From Ilyomonas limi (lineage in GTDB: Bacteria; Bacteroidota; Bacteroidia; Chitinophagales; Chitinophagaceae): DNA of 64,000 bases. The notes under the pieces are model-generated. The model worked only from the letters and a program-made list of their open reading frames with translations, ran no database searches and had not been told where the DNA came from. The position numbers and the translations under genes are program-made. The stretch covers positions 1-64,000 of the forward strand of contig NZ_SZQL01000002.1 of assembly GCF_005233845.1 (NCBI RefSeq), written 5' to 3'. Below, one piece after another: positions 16,473-25,191 of this stretch. Numbering within the stretch: position 1 is the first letter of the stretch; each line of letters opens with the position of its first letter.

Positions 16473-17075
16473 ATGACCAAAGGACGTTTGGAAGCCTTTA
16501 GCGATGGTGTACTCGCCATTATTATTACCATTATGGTGCTCGAAATAAAGGTACCGCATAGCGATACATTAGCTTCTTTGAAGCCACTGCTTCCTGCGCT
16601 TTTAAGCTACGTGCTCAGCTTTATTTACATCGGTATTTACTGGAACAATCACCACCACATGTTGCATACGGTTCGTCATATCAATGGCAGTACCTTATGG
16701 GCAAATACACATCTTCTCTTCTGGCTTTCGCTGGTACCTTTTGCCACCCATTGGATGGGTGAAAACCATTTTACCGCATTGCCGGTAGCTGTGTATGGGA
16801 TTATATTATTTATGGCAGGCTTTGCATATTATATTTTACTGCATACACTCATACGTCTGCACGGCAAAGATTCGCTGCTTGCCCATGCAATTGGAGGGGA
16901 TAAAAAAGGTATTGTTTCAATTGTTGTATATGCTGTGGGCATCATCCTATCTTTTACAGCACCGGCTATCAGCCTTATATTGTATGCCGCCGTAGCTGCT
17001 ATGTGGCTGATACCTGATCCGCGGATTGAAAAGTTGTTGTATAATAAAAAGGAGAAAAACAATTATCAAGAATAG
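16473..17075 (+). CDS. TMEM175-family (DUF1211) membrane protein
   Basis: A 200-residue protein of the bacterial TMEM175 potassium-channel family. The signature RLEAFSDGVLAIIITIMVLEI at the N-terminus contains the FSDG motif of the pore-lining first helix, and six membrane segments can be drawn (about 8-28, 42-62, 77-97, 107-130, 147-168, 170-185). The conserved NHHHML segment after helix 2 is also present. The ATG at 16473 is chosen over 16383 because the family begins with this Thr-Lys-x-Arg-x-Glu-Ala-Phe-Ser start. Potassium conduction is inferred from the family. Confidence 0.85.
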   Translation: MTKGRLEAFSDGVLAIIITIMVLEIKVPHSDTLASLKPLLPALLSYVLSFIYIGIYWNNHHHMLHTVRHINGSTLWANTHLLFWLSLVPFATHWMGENHFTALPVAVYGIILFMAGFAYYILLHTLIRLHGKDSLLAHAIGGDKKGIVSIVVYAVGIILSFTAPAISLILYAAVAAMWLIPDPRIEKLLYNKKEKNNYQE

Positions 17076-17528
17076 CAGCAAAGAGATGGAAAAACACCTG
17101 CGGAAATTTTTCTTTTTGTAGGGACGAGTTGAGGTGCTACTATTAAGCTACTGGTGTAATTGAAGAATAAGGCTGGGCATTTACACGAGTACGTTTTTGC
17201 CGCAAGGAACGGGAGTTTTATCGAAAAGAAAACAGAGTTAAAAAAGGCTTCGCCCTCACAATTCATACGGTTTATATCAAAACAAATGATTGAAACCGCT
17301 GATGTGCTAATTTCTAAACCGCCAGCATTTTTAAACCGATGGATTAAAAGAGAATTTGTTTATTACATAACGAATTTCTCTACTTCCCTTTATTATATCC
17401 GCTCCTTTTTCTACCTGGTTAATCAGCGTAAAATCATTAACAGCAGGCTTCAAAAAAAACAAATGAAAAAGCAAGTGCACGGGCACTTGCTAAACAGGCT
17501 ATTGTATAATAGAATCTAAACGATCGTA
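17076..17528. other. Gap between the TMEM175-like gene and the ERF gene
   Basis: It contains the ERF terminator at 17464-17490. A 119-codon TTG-started frame at 17160-17519 runs straight through that terminator and resembles no family, so it is rejected. Confidence 0.6.
17464..17490 (-). terminator. Terminator of the ERF gene
   Basis: GCAAGTGC at 17471-17478 and GCACTTGC at 17483-17490 form a perfect 8-bp stem with a 4-nt loop; on the minus strand it is followed by TTTTTCATTTG and a further T run. Confidence 0.85.
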
Positions 17529-18125
17529 TTAGTTAGATGCAGCGGTTTCATTTACGATGCCCTGTAATTCAGCACGAACTTCTTTATTCAGTTTGAAGAA
17601 CTGTGCAACCTGGCTAATAGTAGTGGTTCCATTCTTCAATCGCTCTACAACCAAATCGTACTTTTTACTGTTTTTATCCAGCCATGGCTTTTCGGCTACC
17701 GTAGAAGCTTTTACTGCTGCTTCCTGCGGGTTGGCTGCACCGTGTGTAGCGCGGTTAGCATCATCATCTTCATCGAGGTTTAAGCCCAGCACAGCAGCTA
17801 AGGCATAACGGCGCATGTAAGAGATAACACTACCCTGGGCCTGCGGATCGTTTTTAAGCGGTTGCATGAAGTAATCGCACTGCATGTATTCGCCGCTTTC
17901 GCCGTGCATCAGTACTGTAGTTAAACCATTCTGCCCTGTAGGAAACTGCGTAAAAGACAACCCCGCATCCAGCAGCGGCTGCTTAATAGCTTCCAGAATA
18001 GTAGACAGCGTAGCATACTTGCTGTTGAAGAAAGGATTGGTAGCGTCTTTAGTAATCTTGCCAACGCTTGCATGAAATTGCTTCAACGCTTTCGCCAGAT
18101 TCACAATTGAGGGAGACTTTTCCAT
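17529..18125 (-). CDS. ERF-family single-strand annealing protein
   Basis: A 198-residue member of the ERF superfamily, recombinases that pair complementary single strands; best known from phages such as P22. The N-terminal region (LAKALKQFHASVGKI, then NPFFNSKYATLSTILEAIKQPL) and the core SVISYMRRYALAAVLGL segment at about residues 99-116 match the family signature of a Tyr-x-Arg-Arg-Tyr helix. The C-terminal region after about residue 130 is variable and ends in a helix. No integrase, terminase or other phage gene is nearby. A minus-strand TATATTTG element lies 36-43 bp upstream. Confidence 0.85.
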   Translation of the reverse strand: MEKSPSIVNLAKALKQFHASVGKITKDATNPFFNSKYATLSTILEAIKQPLLDAGLSFTQFPTGQNGLTTVLMHGESGEYMQCDYFMQPLKNDPQAQGSVISYMRRYALAAVLGLNLDEDDDANRATHGAANPQEAAVKASTVAEKPWLDKNSKKYDLVVERLKNGTTTISQVAQFFKLNKEVRAELQGIVNETAASN

Positions 18126-18160
18126 AAACTTACTTGACTTTAAAATTTTAATTGAATGAC

Positions 18161-18168
18161 CAAATATA
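18161..18168 (-). promoter_or_regulatory. Candidate -7 element for the ERF gene
   Basis: CAAATATA on the plus strand equals TATATTTG on the minus strand, matching TAnnTTTG, 36 bp before the ATG. Confidence 0.45.
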
Positions 18169-18332
18169 CTACATTTTACTAAAAGTATTAGCTATATTTT
18201 CATAAAGAAATCATAACGTTTTTAGAAGTTTAAAGCATTGAAAATTAATAAGTTTTGATAGAAAAGTTGCTTATAAATATTTGATTTTACAGTAATTATG
18301 AAATCAAAAAAATAGCTGTTATAAGTTAATGA

Positions 18333-18364
18333 TTATACACAGGTTATACACATAGTTTTCCACA
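18333..18364 (+). promoter_or_regulatory. Cluster of three DnaA-box-like 9-mers
   Basis: TTATACACA at 18333-18341, TTATACACA at 18344-18352 and TTTTCCACA at 18356-18364 all match the relaxed DnaA box TTWTNCACA in the same orientation at 11-12 bp spacing, close to one helical turn. They abut the uvrB stop codon and face 200 bp of AT-rich DNA. The match is seen directly; DnaA binding is inference. Confidence 0.5.
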
Positions 18365-18366
18365 AT

Positions 18367-20412
18367 CTATGCTTTCATTACATCCAACTCTTTCTGCAAT
18401 CTAAACATCTCATCGCGCAGTCTTGCCGCCTCAATAAAGTCCAGATCGCGGGCTGCTTTTTCCATTTGCTTCTTTGTTTGCTGCACTGCCTTTTCCATTT
18501 GGGGGATGGTTTTATATACCACCTGTTCTTCGGCAGCTACCGCAGGCTTCACAATATCTTCATCTCCCTGCAGTGCATACGGGCTTTTAGTGTCATAGCC
18601 TTTAATGTCCAGCACAGAGGTTTGTGCCATCACCTGCTCAATACTTTTCTTCACAGTTTTTGGCACAATACCGTGTTCCATGTTGTAAGCAATCTGTTTT
18701 TCGCGGCGGCGGGCTGTTTCATCCATTGTCCGCTGCATGCTTTCTGTTATCTTATCTGCATAAAAAATCACCAGCCCATCCACATTACGTGCTGCACGTC
18801 CGGCTGTTTGCGTAAGCGAGCGTTCATTGCGCAAAAAGCCTTCTTTATCCGCATCAAGGATAGCTACGAGCGATACTTCGGGTAGGTCTAAACCCTCACG
18901 CAACAAGTTTACGCCTACCAGCACATCTATTTCGCCAAGCCGCAACTGCCGTAATATTTCTACTCTTTCCAGCGTATCTACATCGCTGTGGATGTATTTA
19001 CTTTTTATATTAATTCTACCTAAATATTTGTCCATTTCTTCTGCCATACGCTTGGTAAGCGTGGTTACCAACACCCGGTCGCCCTTGGTCACGCGCTTGT
19101 CTATTTCATCCAGCAAATCATCAATCTGGTTTACACTTGGGCGCACTTCAATTGGAGGATCTAATAAACCTGTGGGTCGCACTACCTGTTCTACTACCAC
19201 ACCGCCGGTTTTTTCCAGTTCGTATTCGCCGGGTGTGGCACTTACAAATACCATTTGCCCCACCATACTTTCAAATTCATGGAAGTTGAGCGGGCGGTTA
19301 TCCAATGCACTGGGCAAGCGAAAGCCATAATCTACCAACACCAGTTTACGGCTTCTGTCGCCGCCATACATACCTGCTATTTGCGGTACGGTTTGATGGC
19401 TTTCATCCAGTATCGTCAGGAAGTCTTTAGGAAAATAATCCAGCAAACAGAATGGACGGCTGCCGGGTGTACGGCGATCAAAGAAGCGGGAATAATTTTC
19501 GATGCCATTGCAAAAACCCAGTTCGCGTATCATTTCCAAATCGTATTCCACACGCTCTTTTATGCGCTGTGCTTCTAACAACTTGCCGATGCTTTTGAAA
19601 TACTCTACCTGCATGCGCATTTCATCCTGAATTTCATAAATGATTTGCTGCTGCATATCTTTTGGCGCCAAGAACAAGTTAGCCGGAAAAATAGTAGCTT
19701 CTTCCATTCTGCTGATGCGCTTGTTGCTGCTGAGTTCAATAGACTCTATCTCTTCTATTTCATCGCCAAAAAAGGTAACGCGCAAACCATAATCTGCATA
19801 CGGCAGGTTCACATCCACTGTATCTCCTTTTACCCTGAAATACCCACGCGTAAAATCGCCTTGTGTGCGGGTGTATAACGAGTTGACTAACGAATGTAAA
19901 AAGCCCTGCCTTGAAATTACCTGACCTTTGCGAATGCGGATAATGCCATTTTCAAATTCCTTCGGATTTCCCAGGCCATAAATACAGCTCACACTCGCTA
20001 CAATGATCACATCGCGCCTGCCGGTAAGCAATTGCGCCGTAGCTTGTAGCCGCAGCTTATCCAGTTCCTGGTTAATACTCAAATCTTTTTCAATGTATTT
20101 GTCACTTACCGGTATATAAGCCTCCGGCTGATAATAATCGTAATAACTTACAAAGTAGCCTACTGCATTATCGGGGAAGAACTGCCGGAACTCTCCATAC
20201 AACTGTGCCACAAGTGTTTTGTTGTGGGTTAAAACCAGGGTTGGGCGTTGCACATTTTGAATAACATTTGCCATGGTGAATGTTTTACCACTACCGGTAA
20301 CGCCGAGTAAGGTCTGGTATCTTTCACCACTTACTATTCCTTCTGTTAATTGTTGAATAGCCGAGGGCTGGTCGCCGCTGGGCTGGTAAGGTGCTTTTAT
20401 CTGAAAATGCAT
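18367..20412 (-). CDS. uvrB: Excinuclease ABC subunit UvrB
   Basis: UvrB is the damage-verifying helicase-like subunit of nucleotide excision repair. The Walker A motif GVTGSGKT lies at about residues 36-43, the damage-sensing beta-hairpin region [12 protein letters not shown] at about 91-102, the helicase motif DESH follows in the middle, and the C-terminal UVR domain ([18 protein letters not shown]) that binds UvrC ends the protein. The length of 681 residues is typical. ATG 20412 is used instead of a TTG three codons upstream. It is divergent from the TetR gene and has a minus-strand TAATTTTG element at 20430-20437. Confidence 0.98.
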   Translation of the reverse strand: MHFQIKAPYQPSGDQPSAIQQLTEGIVSGERYQTLLGVTGSGKTFTMANVIQNVQRPTLVLTHNKTLVAQLYGEFRQFFPDNAVGYFVSYYDYYQPEAYIPVSDKYIEKDLSINQELDKLRLQATAQLLTGRRDVIIVASVSCIYGLGNPKEFENGIIRIRKGQVISRQGFLHSLVNSLYTRTQGDFTRGYFRVKGDTVDVNLPYADYGLRVTFFGDEIEEIESIELSSNKRISRMEEATIFPANLFLAPKDMQQQIIYEIQDEMRMQVEYFKSIGKLLEAQRIKERVEYDLEMIRELGFCNGIENYSRFFDRRTPGSRPFCLLDYFPKDFLTILDESHQTVPQIAGMYGGDRSRKLVLVDYGFRLPSALDNRPLNFHEFESMVGQMVFVSATPGEYELEKTGGVVVEQVVRPTGLLDPPIEVRPSVNQIDDLLDEIDKRVTKGDRVLVTTLTKRMAEEMDKYLGRINIKSKYIHSDVDTLERVEILRQLRLGEIDVLVGVNLLREGLDLPEVSLVAILDADKEGFLRNERSLTQTAGRAARNVDGLVIFYADKITESMQRTMDETARRREKQIAYNMEHGIVPKTVKKSIEQVMAQTSVLDIKGYDTKSPYALQGDEDIVKPAVAAEEQVVYKTIPQMEKAVQQTKKQMEKAARDLDFIEAARLRDEMFRLQKELDVMKA

Positions 20413-20719
20413 ACCACGCAATTTACTAACAAAATTAGTTTATAGAAAGGGCGAGAACAGGAATTAAGGAATGATTATTATGGATTGTAAATAATGCTCT
20501 CTGTGCCCGAAAGGAATTCCCATTTTATAAGTGAGAGGATAGCAAATTTCCTGCTTCTGCTGGTGTCCTTTACCGGCAAATAGTTATCTGTTAGCGAAGA
20601 ACACCAACAGAGGCGAAATATTTACCTCTTCCATATACATTAGTACAATCATTATCTGTAAAACATAATGCATCAGAAAAATCCTTATCTAAAAACCTAA
20701 TCATCTTTACTTTTGTAGT
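20413..20719. promoter_or_regulatory. Divergent promoter region of uvrB and the TetR regulator
   Basis: CAAAATTA at 20430-20437 (TAATTTTG on the minus strand) is a full -7 match 18 bp before uvrB. TACTTTTG at 20708-20715 is a full match on the plus strand ending only 4 bp before the TetR start codon. No gene lies between. Confidence 0.45.
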
Positions 20720-21310
20720 ATGGCACGCATACAAACCAATAAAGATATCTCGCGCAAAGACGTTATTGTGCAGGCAGCCGCCAACTTGTTTTTGGAAAAA
20801 GGGTATAAAGCAGCAAGTATGCGCGACCTTGCCGAGCGCGTAGGCGTAGAAGCAGCCAGTTTGTACAATCATATCCGCTCCAAAACCGAACTCCTGCACG
20901 ACATCTGCTTTGCAGTAGCCAACCGCTATTGGGAGCACATGAGCCAGGTAGAATCTACCGAAAGCCCCATCATCAATAAAATTGAAGCGTTGCTGCGCTT
21001 CCAAATAAACCAGATGATATATAATTATGCAGAAGTGCATGTAAGCGACCGTGAATGGCGTCATTTGGCAGAGCCGTATTTATCCAATTTTCAAACACAG
21101 CGACGCAGCTATCGCAAGCGTTTTGCAGCTATTATTGAAAAAGGGATTGAGCAAGGCCAAATAAAAAATATTGATGCGCCTACGGCTGTATTAATCATGC
21201 TGCATGCCATTAGCGGCATTGAAAGCTGGCACCGCAGCAGGCAAAAGATAAACGACGAGGCATTAGAAGAAAACATGATTACTATAATGCTTGATGGCTT
21301 GAGGAAGTAA
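20720..21310 (+). CDS. TetR/AcrR-family transcriptional regulator
   Basis: A 196-residue repressor-type regulator. The N-terminal helix-turn-helix covers about residues 14-60: AAANLFLEKGYKAASMRDLAERVGVEAASLYNHIRSK is the classic TetR pattern, with the recognition helix ending in SLYNHI. The C-terminal ligand domain is helical and unassigned. Its target and ligand cannot be told; no transporter or enzyme gene is immediately linked except the convergent isocitrate dehydrogenase. The -7 element so close to the ATG suggests a nearly leaderless transcript. Confidence 0.92.
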   Translation: MARIQTNKDISRKDVIVQAAANLFLEKGYKAASMRDLAERVGVEAASLYNHIRSKTELLHDICFAVANRYWEHMSQVESTESPIINKIEALLRFQINQMIYNYAEVHVSDREWRHLAEPYLSNFQTQRRSYRKRFAAIIEKGIEQGQIKNIDAPTAVLIMLHAISGIESWHRSRQKINDEALEENMITIMLDGLRK

Positions 21311-21323
21311 AGATGCAGGATGA

Positions 21324-21461
21324 CAGGAGAAGAGTTGACAGTTAACAGAAAGAAATTACTTATAACAAATATGCTTAAACAAAAGCGTCTTGCTGCTTTG
21401 CAAGACGCTTTTGTTTTCCTTCTTATCATCTGTCAATTAGCAACTGTCAACTCTTCTCCTG
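21324..21461. repeat. Perfect 20-bp inverted repeat framing a terminator
   Basis: The 20-mer at 21324-21343 (CAGGAGAAGAGTTGACAGTT) is exactly complementary to 21442-21461. Between the arms, about 98 bp apart, sits the bidirectional terminator at 21377-21416. Confidence 0.8.
21377..21416. terminator. Bidirectional terminator between the TetR and icd genes
   Basis: A 17-bp perfect stem (21377-21393 with 21400-21416) with the loop TGCTTT has AAAC at the 5' foot and GTTTT at the 3' foot, so it can stop transcription arriving from either side of these convergent genes. Confidence 0.9.
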
Positions 21462-21473
21462 CTATCTGCTCTC

Positions 21474-22928
21474 CTATTGCCCCTGCGCCAAACTATATAC
21501 TTTCTTCTCTCCCAACTTCAACAATAATTCAGATGAACAAATTTTAAAATCGCCGCTCAGGCTTATATACAAGCCCAGTACATCCTGCTGGTTCAGCGGG
21601 CGATCATCCAGGCTTTCAAAACGTGCATTGTACAGGTTTACAAGATTGGTATAAACAGAACCCGTTGGCCACACCTGCGTACCGCGGTTGCTGATATTTA
21701 TCAGCTTAAACTTAACGCCCGCATGACGCATACATTTATTTGCAATCGCAATCGGCTGTTCATTACTTTCAATAAAAAAATCAACGCCGCCAATCAGTTC
21801 CGGCGCAGAATCTTTCGTTTCCATCATTTCATTTTTCTCCAGCTTAAAATGCGTTTGTGTTCTCGGTAGGTTGGCAATAATTGGTTTAGCGCCCTGTTCG
21901 GGTTGCTTACCAAAATTGGAGATAATCGCATCGGCAAACTGCGTAGTATTTAAAGCCGGTATTGCTTTATTACCAAAATCGCCGGTATGTACTCCTTGCT
22001 CCAACGTATATAGCAATGCATTTTCAATGATAGCTGCGCTTTCCATCAATCCCAGATGGCGCAGCATAGCAATGCCGCTCAACAGCAAGGCTGTCGGGTT
22101 TGCAATGTTTTTACCAGCAATATCCGGCGCAGTGCCATGTACAGCTTCAAATATGCAAATATGGTCGCCAATGTTGGCGCTGGGCGCAAAGCCCAAACCA
22201 CCCACCAAGCCAGCGCATAAGTCACTCACAATATCCCCTTGCAGGTTGGTAAGTACTACTACATCAAACGTATCGGGGCGGGTTACTAGTTTCATACACA
22301 GATCATCTACAATTACATCATCGGCTTTCAGGGCAGGATATTCTTTAGCTACTTCGTAAAATACTTCAAGGAATAAACCATCCGTTATTTTCATAATGTT
22401 GGCTTTATGCCCACAGGTAATGCGGCGAGCTCTTTTTTTCTTCGCCATTTCAAAAGCATAGCGTATCACTTGCTCGCTGCCGGGGCGTGTAATGAGGCGG
22501 CGACTCAGCGCCACATCATGTGTAAGCATGTGCTCCACGCCGCCGTACGTATCTTCTATATTTTCGCGCACCACCGTAATATCTATGGGTATGCCTGCTT
22601 TACTAAACACGGTATCCACCCCATGCAGCGTTTGAAATACGCGGTTATTTGCGTAGGTGTTCCAGGTTTTGCGGGCTGTTACATTCACACTTTTTACACC
22701 TTTTCCTTTAGGCGTTTCCATTGGACCTTTAAACAAAATACCCAAAGTTTCAATGGTTTGTTTTGCTTCGGGCGTCATGCCATTGCTGTAGCCTTTATCA
22801 AACACCCATTTTCCCATTTCCACCACTTCGTACTCCAGCGGCACTTTAGCTGCAGTAAATATGTGCAATACAGCGTCCATTATTTCAGGACCAATTCCAT
22901 CTCCTTTAGCCACAGCAATTTTTGTCAT
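21474..22928 (-). CDS. icd: NADP-dependent isocitrate dehydrogenase with C-terminal extension
   Basis: Converts isocitrate to 2-oxoglutarate in the citric acid cycle. The N-terminal domain shows AVAKGDGIGPEIM, VRENIEDTYGGVEH with the substrate-binding Arg and Tyr, DLCMKLVTRPDTFDVVVLTN, and the Asp-containing GDIVSDLCAGLVGG metal site. Residues from about 340 on form an extra domain (QTHFKLEKNEM ... VDFFIESNEQP ... QQDVLGLYISLSGD), like the two-domain enzymes known from Thermus and Rickettsia. At 484 residues it fits that type. An ATG four codons upstream (22940) is an alternative start. A TACCTTTG element lies at 22951-22958. Confidence 0.93.
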   Translation of the reverse strand: MTKIAVAKGDGIGPEIMDAVLHIFTAAKVPLEYEVVEMGKWVFDKGYSNGMTPEAKQTIETLGILFKGPMETPKGKGVKSVNVTARKTWNTYANNRVFQTLHGVDTVFSKAGIPIDITVVRENIEDTYGGVEHMLTHDVALSRRLITRPGSEQVIRYAFEMAKKKRARRITCGHKANIMKITDGLFLEVFYEVAKEYPALKADDVIVDDLCMKLVTRPDTFDVVVLTNLQGDIVSDLCAGLVGGLGFAPSANIGDHICIFEAVHGTAPDIAGKNIANPTALLLSGIAMLRHLGLMESAAIIENALLYTLEQGVHTGDFGNKAIPALNTTQFADAIISNFGKQPEQGAKPIIANLPRTQTHFKLEKNEMMETKDSAPELIGGVDFFIESNEQPIAIANKCMRHAGVKFKLINISNRGTQVWPTGSVYTNLVNLYNARFESLDDRPLNQQDVLGLYISLSGDFKICSSELLLKLGEKKVYSLAQGQ

Positions 22929-23373
22929 AGTTGTTAGCATTTATTGTACACAAAGGTAAGTGCACAAAACACAGCAGAAAGGGAAAGCATTGAGAATTTA
23001 AGTATAATAGCAAGCAGATTTTGATTAGAAGCATATTGAAACACCTGGCGGTGTCTTTTATTTTGTGTGGGCAGGCTGCAATGCTATAATGAATCGTCTC
23101 TTGCGCAGTGCGCCGCCACAGGCAATGATCGTACATTTCAACTGTAGAATAATTATTGAGTATGTATGCAAATACGTTTTTGAACCACAGAGGCAATGAA
23201 GTAAAACACAGAGGAACACTAAGAAAGTAGTAAATTCTTCCATCCTGTTCATCCCAACAATCTCGCAAATCCCGGTTCAGACCATCAGTTTCACCAGCAA
23301 AAATATCAGGAAACATCATTATTATTAAAAATCGAAAGTATTATTTTCGTTTTCAACAACACAACCTTGCGCA
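22929..23373. other. Gap between divergent icd and the serine hydrolase gene
   Basis: It contains the icd -7 element (plus-strand CAAAGGTA, 22951-22958), a word-like repeat of the ACCACAGAGGCA...ACACAGAGG type at 23184-23229, and a TATTTTCG promoter-like element at 23342-23349 before the next gene. Open frames on the minus strand here are not protein-like. Confidence 0.5.
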
Positions 23374-24642
23374 ATGAAAAAACTATCCTGCTTACTACTG
23401 CTTACTGCAACTTACTTGCTCTCCGCTGCCCAAACACTACAAACTGCTGCTCCATCAGCTGCCAATTTCTCCGATGAACGGCTGCAACGCATTGATAAAG
23501 TAATGCAACAGGCAGTGGACAGCGGCTGGATTGCCGGCTGTGTTGCCTTCATTGCAAGAAATGGCAAAATTGTGTATAACAAAGGCTTTGGATATGCCGA
23601 TGTAGAAAGTAAAACCAAGATGCAACCCGATAATATTTTCCGTATTGCATCGCAAACAAAAGCCATTACCAGTGTTGCCGTAATGATGCTGTACGAAGAA
23701 GGGAAATTTTTACTGGACGATCCTGTTTCCAAATACATTCCCGCCTTTGCGAATGCAAGAGTATTATATGAATTTACTGAGAAAGACAGCACTTTTACAA
23801 CCGTGCCTGCGAAGCGCGAAGTAACCATCCGCGATTTGCTCACGCATACGTCAGGCATAGATTACGCGCTCATTGGCTCGCCGCAAATGAAGGCGATTTA
23901 TGCTAAAGCAGGTTTAAACCCAGCCTTTGGCAGCGATACGATGAAACTGGTGAATATGGTGAATAAACTGGCAACCCTGCCACTGGGACATCAGCCCGGC
24001 GAAAAGTGGACGTACGGGTTGAATGTAGATGTATTAGGCCGCCTAGTAGAAATTGCATCCGGCATGCCGCTCGACCAGTTTTTTCAGCAACGCATCTTTC
24101 AGCCGCTGGGGATGAATGATACTTACTTTTATCTGCCCGAAAATAAATACAACCGTCTTGTAACAGCTTACACCGAAGACAAACAACACAAGCGCGTTAC
24201 CTGGGAAAGCCAAAAAACGTCTATTGGCACTTCCAATTATCCCAAAATACACGGCACTTACTTTGCCGGTGGTGCAGGATTGAGTTCTACCGTAAGAGAC
24301 TACGCCACCTTTTTGCAAATGCTGCTGAATGGCGGTATATATAATGGACATCGCCTGCTGGCACCACGCACCATTGAGTTGATAACTTCCAACCAGATTG
24401 GCGACCTTAATTTGGGTGTTGATAAATTTGGATTAGGCTTTGAAATTGTTACTGCTGCAGGGCAGGCGCAGGCTGCGTGGTCTCAAGGATCCTTTGCATG
24501 GGGCGGATTTTTTGGTACTACCTATTGGGCAGACCCAAAGAAAAATATAGTGTGCGAAATTTATATGCAGCAAACGCCGTTAACGCACTGGGAAATCTCT
24601 AACAAGTTTAAAGCGTTGGTGTACCAGGCATTAATGGATTAA
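23374..24642 (+). CDS. Exported serine hydrolase of the beta-lactamase / class C family
   Basis: A 422-residue exported enzyme with a signal peptide (MKKLSCLLLLTATYLLSAAQ). The nucleophile motif SxxK is S93-Q-T-K96 in RIASQTKAIT. The second motif region, TYGLNVDVLGRLVE, corresponds to the Tyr-containing motif of EstB-like esterases, and a Gly-rich segment (FAWGGFFGTTYW) fits the third motif. Such proteins act as esterases, D-amino-acid peptidases or lactamases; the substrate is not predictable. Stand-alone gene with folB 32 bp downstream, possibly cotranscribed. Confidence 0.88.
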   Translation: MKKLSCLLLLTATYLLSAAQTLQTAAPSAANFSDERLQRIDKVMQQAVDSGWIAGCVAFIARNGKIVYNKGFGYADVESKTKMQPDNIFRIASQTKAITSVAVMMLYEEGKFLLDDPVSKYIPAFANARVLYEFTEKDSTFTTVPAKREVTIRDLLTHTSGIDYALIGSPQMKAIYAKAGLNPAFGSDTMKLVNMVNKLATLPLGHQPGEKWTYGLNVDVLGRLVEIASGMPLDQFFQQRIFQPLGMNDTYFYLPENKYNRLVTAYTEDKQHKRVTWESQKTSIGTSNYPKIHGTYFAGGAGLSSTVRDYATFLQMLLNGGIYNGHRLLAPRTIELITSNQIGDLNLGVDKFGLGFEIVTAAGQAQAAWSQGSFAWGGFFGTTYWADPKKNIVCEIYMQQTPLTHWEISNKFKALVYQALMD

Positions 24643-24674
24643 AGGCTTTGCACCGATAGTTGTATTTTGCGCCC

Positions 24675-25028
24675 ATGCTTACAATACATTTAACTAACCT
24701 CCAATTTTATGCTTATCATGGTTTGTACAAAGAAGAAGCAGCCATTGGCGGCAAGTACGAAGTGAATGTATCGGTAAGTCACTGCGAAGCAAAAATACCG
24801 GTATTGCATATTGATGAAACAATAGATTATACAGCAGTATATGACCTGATAAAAAGACACATGCTGCGCCCCAGGCACTTGCTCGAAGCAGTTGCCACCA
24901 TGCTGGCTAAAGACATACTGGATACGTTTGCATTAGCCGATGAAGTGAATATCTCTATAAAGAAAATTACACCCCCGATAGTCGGTTTTCAGGGCAGTGT
25001 AAGCGTGCAGTATTCGGCGAAGCGGTAG
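24675..25028 (+). CDS. folB: Dihydroneopterin aldolase
   Basis: FolB converts 7,8-dihydroneopterin to hydroxymethyldihydropterin in folate synthesis. The family start LTNLQFYAYHGLYKEE with the conserved Gly and the catalytic Glu, the DYTAVYDLIK segment, HLLEAVATMLAKDIL and the C-terminal lysine in ISIKKITPPI are all present. The 117 residues match the family. ATG 24675 is used; the upstream in-frame ATG at 24660 lies next to a TATTTTG promoter-like sequence and is less likely. Confidence 0.93.
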   Translation: MLTIHLTNLQFYAYHGLYKEEAAIGGKYEVNVSVSHCEAKIPVLHIDETIDYTAVYDLIKRHMLRPRHLLEAVATMLAKDILDTFALADEVNISIKKITPPIVGFQGSVSVQYSAKR

Positions 25029-25191
25029 TAATTTATAAGTTAAATTCTTACTGTTCAACACTAAGCCTATAGTTTGGGTTAAAACACCAAACAAGCGCGG
25101 AATAAAGTTTCGTTTGTTAACCTTTAAACAAAACTGCCCTTTTCCCATCTTACCCATATACAATAATTTGCAGATAACAGTATTTTACAGC

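Larger units (their letters stand above)
18126..18366. other. AT-rich gap between uvrB and the ERF gene
   Basis: Very AT-rich DNA rich in short A and T runs. At its uvrB end it holds three DnaA-box-like 9-mers (18333-18364), and at its ERF end a promoter element (18161-18168). No gene is seen on either strand. Confidence 0.7.

Noticed and set aside
17160-17519. 119-codon TTG-started frame
   Set aside because: It runs through the ERF terminator, starts with TTG and has no protein-like pattern or family resemblance.
18126-18366. Chromosomal replication origin
   Set aside because: Kept only as a DnaA-box finding: gene orientation around it, especially the ribosomal block facing it, argues against oriC, and dnaA is not near.
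22906-23319. 137-codon minus-strand frame over the icd promoter region
   Set aside because: Phenylalanine/cysteine-rich, overlaps the icd start in another frame, and contains the intergenic word repeat.
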